Shown here piece after piece: positions 13,103-20,894 of a stretch of DNA of 46,467 nucleotides. Positions within the stretch are counted from its first letter, which is position 1. The number at the start of each line of letters is the position of its first letter. The stretch lies in the IMG/VR virus record IMGVR_UViG_3300045921_000220, positions 1 to 46,467 of that record; one strand, given 5' to 3'. A program made the position numbers and the translations under genes. This DNA comes from a virus. The notes below the pieces were generated by a model. It was not told where the DNA came from, did not search any database, and saw nothing but the letters and a program-made list of their open reading frames with translations.

Positions 13103-13924
13103 TTAGAGGATCGGGAACTCTGTTCCCTCTTTCCAGTATAGTTTACGCATCGGCTTTCCATTCAAGAAAGCCTTCCACGCCAGAATGAACAGCGCCATGA
13201 GGTCTACCTGTGCCAGCTTTCCGCGCCGGGCACGATTGGTAATCAACCGCTGGCGAAGGTGATACACGGGATCGGTTTCCGTCAGGTTCACGCCGGTGCG
13301 CAAACGTTCGAAGAATGTTTCCGCCGAAGGTCCGCTCTGTTTGTAGAAGAGACAGAAGCACGCACCGGTGACGCTCTGCATGACCAGATCCCGGCAACCG
13401 TCCGCGATCTGCGAAGCACGTTGCATCAGTTCGAAGTTGTTCCGCACGTAATCGAGGATCTGAATCCGTGTCGGGTTCTTTCCGCCCTTCAGGTATTGCG
13501 GGCCGTAGTTCTCCATGATGTAGAGAATGCGACCAACCGACGCCACGATTGACGCATAGGGAATGTTTTCCATCTGTGCGACCTGTGACGTGGACCGGCG
13601 TAGACCATTGTCCATGTAGCGAAAAGCATCTTCCGGGACATTCCGCACGACCAACATGGGAACCGAGAATGTATCGTCAGGGATTCCCGCCAGCGCTTCC
13701 ATGCGGTGTTGTCCATTGACCAGAACACCATTCACATCGAACTGAATCGGTTCGCCGGTCAGTTTGAAATTATAGCTGAGCATGTCTGCCCGGTAGCCAC
13801 GAACAATCGTGTTGCTCATGTTCCGATTGTTGGGCTTGTTCAGCTTGAGATATTCGCGGGCCTTGGGCGGCGTGATGTTCTCCACCGCCGCTTCAAGTGT
13901 CTTTGCGGTTCCGGTTCCGTTCAT
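13103..13924 (-). CDS. ParB/NGQHR-fold protein (273 aa)
   Basis: The N-terminal half has the ParB-like core: YKADMLSY-type helix, then VNGVLVNGQHRMEAL near residue 68, followed by strand SVPMLVVRNV. The NGQHR box is the nucleotide-binding/catalytic motif of this superfamily. The C-terminal half is helical (MQSVTGACFCLFY, AQVDLMALFILAWK). It may be a DNA-binding protein or nuclease. It overlaps the ThyX stop by 4 nt, so the two are co-translated. Confidence 0.7.
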   Translation of the reverse strand: MNGTGTAKTLEAAVENITPPKAREYLKLNKPNNRNMSNTIVRGYRADMLSYNFKLTGEPIQFDVNGVLVNGQHRMEALAGIPDDTFSVPMLVVRNVPEDAFRYMDNGLRRSTSQVAQMENIPYASIVASVGRILYIMENYGPQYLKGGKNPTRIQILDYVRNNFELMQRASQIADGCRDLVMQSVTGACFCLFYKQSGPSAETFFERLRTGVNLTETDPVYHLRQRLITNRARRGKLAQVDLMALFILAWKAFLNGKPMRKLYWKEGTEFPIL

Positions 13925-15213
13925 TTTTCGTTCTCCTGTAGCAGCACGGGATTGCGCGGAGTCTCTTCCTTCTGAACGATGTCTTGCGTTCCGCGCTTAC
14001 CACCGACGACCCACGTCAAGCTATTGAGACGGGAGAACGTCAATCCGAATTGTGCCGTCAACCGCCCCGCCAAAAAGTAAATCGCGTGGCGAAGCGTCGG
14101 ATGTACCGTCAGACCAGAACGAAGCCGGATGATGTAGCGGAACTTCTCCAATGGGCCGGACACAACGAACGGGACTTTGAATCCCATCGGAATGGCGTAC
14201 ACATCGTCTTTGACGGTATGAGCTTCTTGGACCAACGCATAGGCTTCATCTTGAAGACTTTCCGGCAACTGGTCGTGATACCACCATTCAAATCCATAGT
14301 CGGTGCCGATCACCGGGAAAGTCTGATAAACGCTCCGGTGCCGGGCCAAATCGCGCCACGAAGCGAAGTCAATGGTATCAGTCCATTCAATGATGCCGCG
14401 CTGTTCTCCGTTGACAGGGCGCAACGGGATGTACTTGACATCAGACATCCAAAACTCCGACATTCCCGCACCGAACGGCCATTCGAGTGGATCGGTATTC
14501 ACGTTCCGCTGTTCACGGATTGAATTGGGGAAGGCTTCCATCGCAAGCGCGCGGATCTTGTCGATGACCACTTTGAGTTCCGGGAACTCTTCGATGTGGT
14601 CACTCAGCGCGTGCAAACGGTTGTTGAGGTAGCGAAGATCGGTCTTCCACGCCAGATTGGTGACAGCACCATTGGGCAGGAATCCCCGGAGCACATCAAA
14701 TGCCGCCGCTTTCGCGCCACGCATTTCGTTGGCGTCGTTGCGATCAATACCAAACCGGGCGATCAAGTGTTCGGTCGTCGGCTCTAACGCCTTCAGATAG
14801 AAGGCCCGCAACTTCTCTTGGTATGTCTTCCCCGCGCCCGTGCGCGCGATGAAGGGTTGATTGCTGAAGTCGATGTACCGGGTGGAGCACTCCTGACCCT
14901 TGTAAAGCTGGTAGTGCTGAATCAGCTTTGCCACCGGCATCGGTACGTTCTCCACGGCGATCACGACATCGCCAAGTTCGGCGATGGATTCGTGTCCGTA
15001 GCCGACATAGAACTTGTTCATGAAGTCGCCGGACTTGGATGTCTTCAGCAACTTCACAGCCGCGTCGATTGGCCTTGGATCGCGGGAGTAAAGAGCTTGC
15101 AACATTGCAAGGTCTTCAGCGGTCGGTTCATTTTCTGATGGGAGTAGAAACAGGACCCGGCTCAGATCACCTGTTTCGAGTGTGGCCTCTTTCTTGAGAA
15201 TGCGTAGATTCAT
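13921..15213 (-). CDS. thyX: tandem ThyX-type flavin-dependent thymidylate synthase
   Basis: Makes dTMP from dUMP with FAD and methylene-tetrahydrofolate. At 430 residues it is about twice the usual ThyX. The N-terminal half contains GHESIAELGDVVIAVENV and QECSTRYIDF (near residue 110). The C-terminal half contains DLARHRSVYQTFP (near 285), and FVVSGPLEKFRYIIRLRSG with HPTLRHAIYFL (near 365). Each half resembles one ThyX domain, so one chain may form what is normally two subunits. It lies next to RNR, as expected for a dNTP supply group. Confidence 0.82.
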   Translation of the reverse strand: MNLRILKKEATLETGDLSRVLFLLPSENEPTAEDLAMLQALYSRDPRPIDAAVKLLKTSKSGDFMNKFYVGYGHESIAELGDVVIAVENVPMPVAKLIQHYQLYKGQECSTRYIDFSNQPFIARTGAGKTYQEKLRAFYLKALEPTTEHLIARFGIDRNDANEMRGAKAAAFDVLRGFLPNGAVTNLAWKTDLRYLNNRLHALSDHIEEFPELKVVIDKIRALAMEAFPNSIREQRNVNTDPLEWPFGAGMSEFWMSDVKYIPLRPVNGEQRGIIEWTDTIDFASWRDLARHRSVYQTFPVIGTDYGFEWWYHDQLPESLQDEAYALVQEAHTVKDDVYAIPMGFKVPFVVSGPLEKFRYIIRLRSGLTVHPTLRHAIYFLAGRLTAQFGLTFSRLNSLTWVVGGKRGTQDIVQKEETPRNPVLLQENEK

Positions 15214-15400
15214 ATTTGGATTTGTGTCGGCAACGACGGGGAGTATGTGTTATCACCCGATTGTTCGCGATCCGTTCGAGCAAAGAAATAGCCTGTCCGA
15301 CCAGTGTCTTTTGCTGTTCGAGGATGGTCAGATACTCTTCGCGTTGGCGAATAGTCATCTGTGCGATCAACTCATCAGGTACTTGCACTAGATCCAACAT
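15167..15400 (-). CDS. hypothetical helical protein (77 aa)
   Basis: Starts MLDLVQVPDELIAQMT; a coiled helix (REEYLTILEQQKTL) then a basic tail (HTPRRCRHKSK). GGAG precedes the start. The 3' end overlaps the ThyX start by 47 nt in another frame. No family recognised. Confidence 0.55.
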   Translation of the reverse strand: MLDLVQVPDELIAQMTIRQREEYLTILEQQKTLVGQAISLLERIANNRVITHTPRRCRHKSKYESTHSQERGHTRNR

Positions 15401-15418
15401 ACCCTGATCTCCGGGCGG

Positions 15419-15727
15419 TTAAATTCGGGTTCCGTCTTGAATGCGATGGAACAACCACAGCGTCATCGGACGCACGCCATTGTATCCGTGCGTTTCGACC
15501 AGCCGGTCGAAGTACTCCGTGAATTTCTCTGTCGCCTCTTCGAGACTCCGGGCCTTCGTGTAAATGGTCCGCTCTTCGTACTCACTCTCCATAAGAGTGT
15601 CGTATTCTTCCACGCCGTCCATATTGTTCAGCGTCAGTTCAAATTCTTCCAGACCATCCGCGTCCAGCGCTTCAGTTCCCGGCAATTCGGTTTCGCTTGC
15701 TTCGATTTTGCTGAGTTCGTCGTTCAT
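15419..15727 (-). CDS. acidic hypothetical protein (102 aa)
   Basis: Starts MNDELSKIEASETELPG; strongly acidic N-terminal half, then a helical region (SLEEATEKFTEYFDRL). It overlaps the primase 3' end by 56 nt. Family not recognised. Confidence 0.65.
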   Translation of the reverse strand: MNDELSKIEASETELPGTEALDADGLEEFELTLNNMDGVEEYDTLMESEYEERTIYTKARSLEEATEKFTEYFDRLVETHGYNGVRPMTLWLFHRIQDGTRI

Positions 15728-16763
15728 AATCGTCTCTTCTCCATTTAGTCAGCCACATCTTAGCCGCCGTGCCGGAATAGCTGTTTTCTTCGATGATCTG
15801 GCGGATCTCTTCTGGTGTCTGCCCGTCCAAGACCATCTGATTGATGTCCTTACGTCTTGTGTTCTGTTGGCGGCGCGGCCAGATGCACACCCGGTATCCA
15901 TATCGGATTGCCGCGTCCATCTTGGCAACGATTTCCGCATTGTGTGGTTCGTCGTCATATACCACAATCGTTTTGTGCTTGGGAAGAATCTTCGGCAGAT
16001 CAGCACCCGCCATCGCCAGAGCATTCGGTAAGAACATGCTGTCGAACGGTCCTTCGAGAACATAGATTCGATCCGCGTTCAGATCAATTCGATCCAAGCC
16101 GAAAATCTTGGGTGTGTCATCATCCGCTTTGATCGTGATGTACCGCAATGCGGCATCAGGCTCTAAACTACGACCCTGAATCGCCAAGATCCGCTTTCGG
16201 TTCCGAAACGGAATGATGATGCGCGGTTCGTGAACCAACGCCGGGCCATTCGGCTTCCATTTGTCCACCACCGCTGCGAAGTCTTCGGCGTACAGCAACA
16301 CATCGAGAAACGAGTTTGGTATCTTACGGTTGACGATGTATGCCTTCGCCGGGTGATCGTCCGGGAGCGACGCCAGTGTAGGAAGGCCCGCAAAGGGGTC
16401 TACAACGACCACAGGACGACTGAAGTCCATGTCCCGGATCTCTTCCTTCCAATCCTTCTTCGGACGCCCGGCGCGGCCCTTATTGCGTTCTATGGCCGAT
16501 GCGACGATGTACTCTTTGTAAAGGGTTTCGTCAAGCTGTTGGAAGAAGCGGCCCAATGACATGGGCGGCAACTCACAATTGTGACATTTGAACAACAGCC
16601 GGTCTTCAACCCGGTAAAGATATCCGCGCGCCTTGCCCCGCTTCTTCTTGGAATCCCCACAGATCGGACAAGAGAAATTCCAGATGAAGTCCCCTTTTTG
16701 CTTGAAGTTACGGACGTAGACTGACACCCGGCCCGCAAATTGGATATCGGTCAGAAGGCTCAT
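15672..16763 (-). CDS. DNA primase, T4 gp61-like (DnaG type)
   Basis: Synthesises RNA primers with the gp41-like helicase. The N-terminal zinc ribbon uses C32, C35, C60 and C63 (CPIC, CHNC). The TOPRIM domain shows IYVLEGPFDSMF (metal-binding Glu, near residue 235) and IVVYDDEPHN (DxD-like, near 265). Length 363 aa matches gp61-type primases (about 340). The C-terminal tail is very basic. The helicase lies about 9 kb away in the same direction. Confidence 0.9.
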   Translation of the reverse strand: MSLLTDIQFAGRVSVYVRNFKQKGDFIWNFSCPICGDSKKKRGKARGYLYRVEDRLLFKCHNCELPPMSLGRFFQQLDETLYKEYIVASAIERNKGRAGRPKKDWKEEIRDMDFSRPVVVVDPFAGLPTLASLPDDHPAKAYIVNRKIPNSFLDVLLYAEDFAAVVDKWKPNGPALVHEPRIIIPFRNRKRILAIQGRSLEPDAALRYITIKADDDTPKIFGLDRIDLNADRIYVLEGPFDSMFLPNALAMAGADLPKILPKHKTIVVYDDEPHNAEIVAKMDAAIRYGYRVCIWPRRQQNTRRKDINQMVLDGQTPEEIRQIIEENSYSGTAAKMWLTKWRRDDYERRTQQNRSKRNRIAGN

Positions 16764-16796
16764 TGAAGACTCTCTTTATGATAGATACCTTCAGCT

Positions 16797-17633
16797 ATGC
16801 ACAAAATCGGTTTCATCGGCCAAGGCTGGATTGGAAAAAACTACTCAGACGACCTTGAAAGCAGAGGCTTCCCGGTCACCCGCTACGCACTCGAACCACC
16901 CTACAACGCAAATCGAGAAGCCATCAAGGAATGCGACATCGTGTTTATCGCAGTGCCGACACCCACGACATCCGAAGGATTTGACTCTTCCATCGTCGCC
17001 GCATGCCTGAAACTTCTTAGCCCCGGCACCACTGCTGTCATCAAATCCACGATGATCCCCGGCACCACCAAGGATCTTCAGGCCCGATTCCCGGATCTCT
17101 TCGTCTTTCATTCGCCTGAATTTCTGGTGGAAGCGACGGCCAAATATGACGCGGCCAACCCCATGCGGAACATCGTCGGGATTCCCGTGGACACTGAAGC
17201 CTACCGAGAGCGTGCGGAAGCGGTGCTCAGCGTGTTGCCAAAAGCACCATTCAACACGATCATGGACAGTTCCGCCGCCGAACTGGTCAAGTACGCGGGC
17301 AACTGTCTGCTCTATCTGAAAGTGATATTCACGAATGTGCTGTACGATCTCTCTCAGTCATTGACGCTGGATTGGAAACAGATCAAAGAAGCCATCGCCG
17401 CCGATCCCCGCTTGGGGGCGACGCACTTGGACCCAATGCACAAGAGCGGTCGAGGCGCGGGCGGTCACTGTTTCATCAAAGACTTCGCAGCGTTTGAGGA
17501 AATCTATCAGAAGATGGTGCCCCAAGACCAGCTTGGATTAGCGATGCTGGACGCCATCGAAAAGAAGAACATTGCGCTCCTAACCAGCACCGGCAAGGAT
17601 CTTGATCTGTTGAAAGATTGCGGTCTGATCTAA
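16797..17633 (+). CDS. UDP-glucose/GDP-mannose dehydrogenase-like protein, C-terminally truncated
   Basis: An isolated plus-strand gene. The N-terminal Rossmann domain begins IGFIGQGWIGKNY with FIAVPTPT near residue 55 and STMIPGTT near 83. The central helical dimer domain has SSAAELVKYAGNCLL near 160, and the catalytic Cys lies in GAGGHCFIKD (Cys225). Full enzymes are about 430 aa; the C-terminal nucleotide-sugar-binding domain is missing here. It may bind NAD and a smaller sugar, or be a host-derived remnant. Its end meets the convergent 17630-18316 gene with a 4-nt overlap. Confidence 0.8.
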   Translation: MHKIGFIGQGWIGKNYSDDLESRGFPVTRYALEPPYNANREAIKECDIVFIAVPTPTTSEGFDSSIVAACLKLLSPGTTAVIKSTMIPGTTKDLQARFPDLFVFHSPEFLVEATAKYDAANPMRNIVGIPVDTEAYRERAEAVLSVLPKAPFNTIMDSSAAELVKYAGNCLLYLKVIFTNVLYDLSQSLTLDWKQIKEAIAADPRLGATHLDPMHKSGRGAGGHCFIKDFAAFEEIYQKMVPQDQLGLAMLDAIEKKNIALLTSTGKDLDLLKDCGLI

Positions 17634-18316
17634 CAGAACGACGCAAACGACGGAAGAGTAGCGTGACGTAGAAACATCATTGCGCCGGTACGTTTGTCCC
17701 GGATCACAATGCTCTTGTTCGGATTGGCGACGCCATAAGCGCGGATCTTTTGACCGATCATGTCGTCGCCCACGTATCGTGCCCACCGGTGGTAGCGTAG
17801 CTTTCCAAGACGGCAGTTCGAAAACACTTCCGGCGACACGTCAAACACTTCAGCACCGGCAAATAGATCCTCTTTGAGTTGCTTGCTCTTCTTCCAATAC
17901 GCGAACCCCAATGGGGTTGCCGCGTAACCGTCACCAAGGTTGGTATTGACCTGATGGTCAATCATCTTTTTGTCCAGCAAGGATTCGAGTGCGCGCCATT
18001 TGACCTGTTCGCCGCTGATCCGTCGTTTCACCTTCCCAACGTTTGCCCCTTTCAAGAACAGGGTTTCCGTGACAAACAGATCCAGAATGTTGAGTTCGGC
18101 TGGATTCAGCTTCACGTCCTCATCCAGACCGGTCGGTTTCTTGCGCTTCATCATCGGCCAGACCGGAGTCTTCGCCGCCAATGAACTAGACCGCAATTCA
18201 TCGTCTTTGACGTTCACGCCGGGTTCGCCTTGCGGCCCGACACCGATACCGGCGATAGCACCACTACCGGCGGTGTTTCCAATTTCTTCTTTGAATTGTC
18301 GATAGGTCTTCATCAC
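17630..18316 (-). CDS. hypothetical, possible virion-associated protein (228 aa)
   Basis: Starts MMKTYRQFKEEIGNTAG followed by a Gly/Pro-rich linker. The rest is alpha/beta (AELNILDLFVTETLF, WRALESLLDKKMIDH). It is the last gene of a tightly overlapping minus-strand group beginning at 20807 that has a late-type promoter, so a structural role is inferred. Family not recognised. Confidence 0.7.
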   Translation of the reverse strand: MMKTYRQFKEEIGNTAGSGAIAGIGVGPQGEPGVNVKDDELRSSSLAAKTPVWPMMKRKKPTGLDEDVKLNPAELNILDLFVTETLFLKGANVGKVKRRISGEQVKWRALESLLDKKMIDHQVNTNLGDGYAATPLGFAYWKKSKQLKEDLFAGAEVFDVSPEVFSNCRLGKLRYHRWARYVGDDMIGQKIRAYGVANPNKSIVIRDKRTGAMMFLRHATLPSFASFC

Positions 18317-18879
18317 ACTGCCTCAATATCGTCGTGGCTGACGGCCAACTCTTGTCCGGTCGTCGTCATGACCGGAAACACTTCCACACCCATCACAAAC
18401 TGACCCTTGACCGGTTTGCGGACATTGATGATCGATCCAGCCTTGACAATCCGGGAGTCCGTATCAAGCATGTGGTTCAGGATCTTGTACCGGCCAGCCG
18501 GAAGGCCAACGGGCGCGGATTCCTTGATGACCACCGCTTCATTGGCATGCTTTGCCAGAAATGTTTTGAATCCTTCTTCCAACATCCATTTTCCCCTTCG
18601 AGTATTCACATGTTCCTTCAACAAGAAGAGCGCGGTCGCGTACCGGGCCAGCTTGGTTTTACCGAATGGCAACTTCTCCAGAATCCGCTTCAAATTGAAA
18701 ACCAGCCGATGCAAGAGCGTGTAAGCGGCTTTCTCTTCCGGCTTCCGAAGTTCCTTTTGCTTTCGCAACACATGACCACTGGCGTCGATGATCCCATACT
18801 TGAACGCATCCATTTCGTCCCATGACGTTGAAAGGATTCGAAGTACGCGATATACGATCCATGTGTCTATGATGCTCAT
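18313..18879 (-). CDS. conserved phage protein, probable late gene (188 aa)
   Basis: Starts MSIIDTWIVYRVLRIL. The N-terminal half has WDEMDAFKYGIIDASG and LHRLVFNLKRILEKLP, a pattern I associate with conserved proteins of T4-like phages. The C-terminal half (PAGRYKILNHMLD) is beta-rich. It overlaps both neighbours by 4 nt. A virion role is inferred only from the operon. Confidence 0.75.
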   Translation of the reverse strand: MSIIDTWIVYRVLRILSTSWDEMDAFKYGIIDASGHVLRKQKELRKPEEKAAYTLLHRLVFNLKRILEKLPFGKTKLARYATALFLLKEHVNTRRGKWMLEEGFKTFLAKHANEAVVIKESAPVGLPAGRYKILNHMLDTDSRIVKAGSIINVRKPVKGQFVMGVEVFPVMTTTGQELAVSHDDIEAV

Positions 18880-19283
18880 GCTGCAATTGCCCGCGTGCTG
18901 TTTCGGATGAGATTCACCAAAATCGGGTCCGGCATAATGTCGCTGGACCGAATCGTCTTCCCGTTGATTCCCGTCACCAGATCCGGCATAAAACTGATCG
19001 CGATCAAGAAAGTCTTCAGAGCCGGATACAGTTCCGGCTCCATTTTCAGAAACAAGATTCGCGTAGATGCCAGCCCGAAAACGTTGTACAGAATCGTGAT
19101 GTGATTCAGCACCAGCCGCTCTTTGATAACGCCTTTCTTGACATAGCGCTTCAAGAGTCGTTTGACATACTTGAAGCGCTCGAAGTCTTCTTCAAACTCT
19201 TTCGACCCGTGTGCCGAAGGGTTGTCATAGGCGCGTATCGCGTAGAGCAACACGTTATCATTTGTCAGGTTAGCGAAGTCCAT
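18876..19283 (-). CDS. conserved T4-like phage hypothetical protein (135 aa)
   Basis: Starts MDFANLTNDNVLLYAI; contains EFEEDFERFKYVKRLLKRY and LNHITILYNVFG, a helical pattern I recognise from many large myophages without a known function. It is part of the late-type group with overlapping stops and starts. Confidence 0.8.
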   Translation of the reverse strand: MDFANLTNDNVLLYAIRAYDNPSAHGSKEFEEDFERFKYVKRLLKRYVKKGVIKERLVLNHITILYNVFGLASTRILFLKMEPELYPALKTFLIAISFMPDLVTGINGKTIRSSDIMPDPILVNLIRNSTRAIAA

Positions 19284-19290
19284 GCGAAAC

Positions 19291-19590
19291 TTACTTGTAC
19301 CAAATCTCCACGGAATCGTCCTTCATCCCTTGCGGCCCGCGATCCAAGAAGTACCATTGGCTAACATTGTTTAGCCGCTTGAATTCACCGAACGCCTTCA
19401 TGATTGGCTTGCCCTTCGCTCCGAAATGGGTCCGCTTAGCTTCATCCTTGAACTTCTTGATGGCTGCATGGTGATCCATCTTCCGACCAAGCGGCAAAGT
19501 CGCATAGTTCGAGGGAACGCCGGGGATGTTCAGGATTACCTTCGCATCCGCTTCTTGCAACTGATCTTCCTTGAGCGGGGTGAAAGTCAT
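19291..19590 (-). CDS. hypothetical protein (99 aa)
   Basis: Starts MTFTPLKEDQLQEADAK; charged with mixed alpha/beta character. The 4-nt overlap with the upstream 406-aa gene indicates coupling. No family recognised. Confidence 0.7.
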   Translation of the reverse strand: MTFTPLKEDQLQEADAKVILNIPGVPSNYATLPLGRKMDHHAAIKKFKDEAKRTHFGAKGKPIMKAFGEFKRLNNVSQWYFLDRGPQGMKDDSVEIWYK

Positions 19591-20807
19591 GTGCGGTTTT
19601 CCTTGGCGATGCGACTTGCATAACCATTGGCACCCCTCAAGGTCGGCTTGGTGATCCGGGGAATGCTTCCGACGATGACATCATACATGCCCTTTTTCCG
19701 CGTCGAAGGCTTCACAGTGATGCTGTTCGCCGCTTCCGCGATCTTCCGGCCCTTGGCAACGAAAGATTCGAAGCTCACGGCGTCAAAGATAGTCTCACCG
19801 TCTTGAGTCGGTTGGAAGTCAGAGTCGAACGGATACTCATCGGTCGTCGCATCTGACGTTCCGGTCGTCACATCCTCTTCGATATCCGTGGTGTCCAGTT
19901 CCATTTCATCGTCAGCGTCCGGGTCCAACTGAATCCCATCTTCCGCCGGGACCAATTGCATGTTCACTACAAACTCACCATTGGACTGTGTGTAGGTGAT
20001 CTTGAGGAAGATGCCGCCGGGGATCTTCTCTGAAATACCGTCGTTGTCTGCCCACGATCCATCAAGGTTTCGCCCCAAACGGCCACCAAAATGAGACACC
20101 GGCACAAGGACAACACCCGTATCACCACCCAAATCCAACCCACGTAGCGGGAAAGACAGGCCAACCGCACTCAGCTTAGAAAACGCCTGTTGGACAGGAT
20201 AGTACGGATTGATGAAGGTCTTCTTGGTCAGAGACGCAAGGAAACCATTCAGCATGGTCAACACTTCCGGGTCATCGATTTGGGACGGGTTGACATCGAC
20301 ATCATCGACGGCGTAGACACCGGCCACAGGATCATTTTGAGGAAGACCGAAACCGGTCCACTCACGCAACGTTTTTGACATCTTCTTCTCTCCCTGTCGG
20401 AAATGTGCCACCACCAACTTCGGATCAGGCGTGTGGAAGTTCGGCTTCCGCATGACTGTCTTTGCCACGATTTCCACTTCTTTGCCGTTATGCTTCAGAA
20501 CGAACGGCACGTTCACATTTGTCAGTTTGTCCGACAACACTGCTTCCCATTCGCGGGCGCTGATGCCGGTCAATTTCTTGCCGTGTTGACGGAATGTCTC
20601 CAGAAAAATTCGGGCCAGTTCACAGAGCGTGATCTGTTTTCCGTTCCGGGCATCGTTCACACGGTCCAAGAAATGCCGCGTGAATGCAATATCTATCCCC
20701 AACTTGTTCCATACTTGGTCCAAATGCCGTTCCAGAGCATTCAAATCAGATTGCGTAACGACATGGTTGGGGTCACACGTCGGGGCTTCGTAGATTGTCC
20801 GTTTCAC
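19587..20807 (-). CDS. large hypothetical protein, first gene of late-type group (406 aa)
   Basis: The start is GTG at 20807 with a TAAATA box (20813-20818) 5 nt upstream. The N-terminal 110 residues hold FTRHFLDRVNDARNGK and LCELARIFLETFRQ, a module I have seen fused to other phage proteins. A middle region carries many loops (VNPSQIDDPEVL), then an acidic linker (DPDADDEMELDTTDIEED) and a basic C-terminus. It is probably virion-associated, but no definite assignment is possible. Confidence 0.7.
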   Translation of the reverse strand: MKRTIYEAPTCDPNHVVTQSDLNALERHLDQVWNKLGIDIAFTRHFLDRVNDARNGKQITLCELARIFLETFRQHGKKLTGISAREWEAVLSDKLTNVNVPFVLKHNGKEVEIVAKTVMRKPNFHTPDPKLVVAHFRQGEKKMSKTLREWTGFGLPQNDPVAGVYAVDDVDVNPSQIDDPEVLTMLNGFLASLTKKTFINPYYPVQQAFSKLSAVGLSFPLRGLDLGGDTGVVLVPVSHFGGRLGRNLDGSWADNDGISEKIPGGIFLKITYTQSNGEFVVNMQLVPAEDGIQLDPDADDEMELDTTDIEEDVTTGTSDATTDEYPFDSDFQPTQDGETIFDAVSFESFVAKGRKIAEAANSITVKPSTRKKGMYDVIVGSIPRITKPTLRGANGYASRIAKENRT

Positions 20808-20812
20808 ACCGA

Positions 20813-20818
20813 TATTTA
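20813..20818 (-). promoter_or_regulatory. late-promoter-like TAAATA box
   Basis: GTAAATAT on the minus strand directly before the GTG start of the 406-aa gene. With T4 spacing the transcript would start at about the start codon. Confidence 0.45.
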
Positions 20819-20845
20819 CTCTTCGTGAAACGAGACTGTTGAAAA

Positions 20846-20873
20846 GAAAAAGGCCGGACCCGAAGGCCCGGCC
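20846..20873 (-). terminator. Rho-independent terminator (copy 3 of 3)
   Basis: The same hairpin and U-tract as at 917 and 10546, 21 nt after the Ig-like gene stop. Confidence 0.9.
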
Positions 20874-20894
20874 TGAAGAGGGAGAAAATTACCC

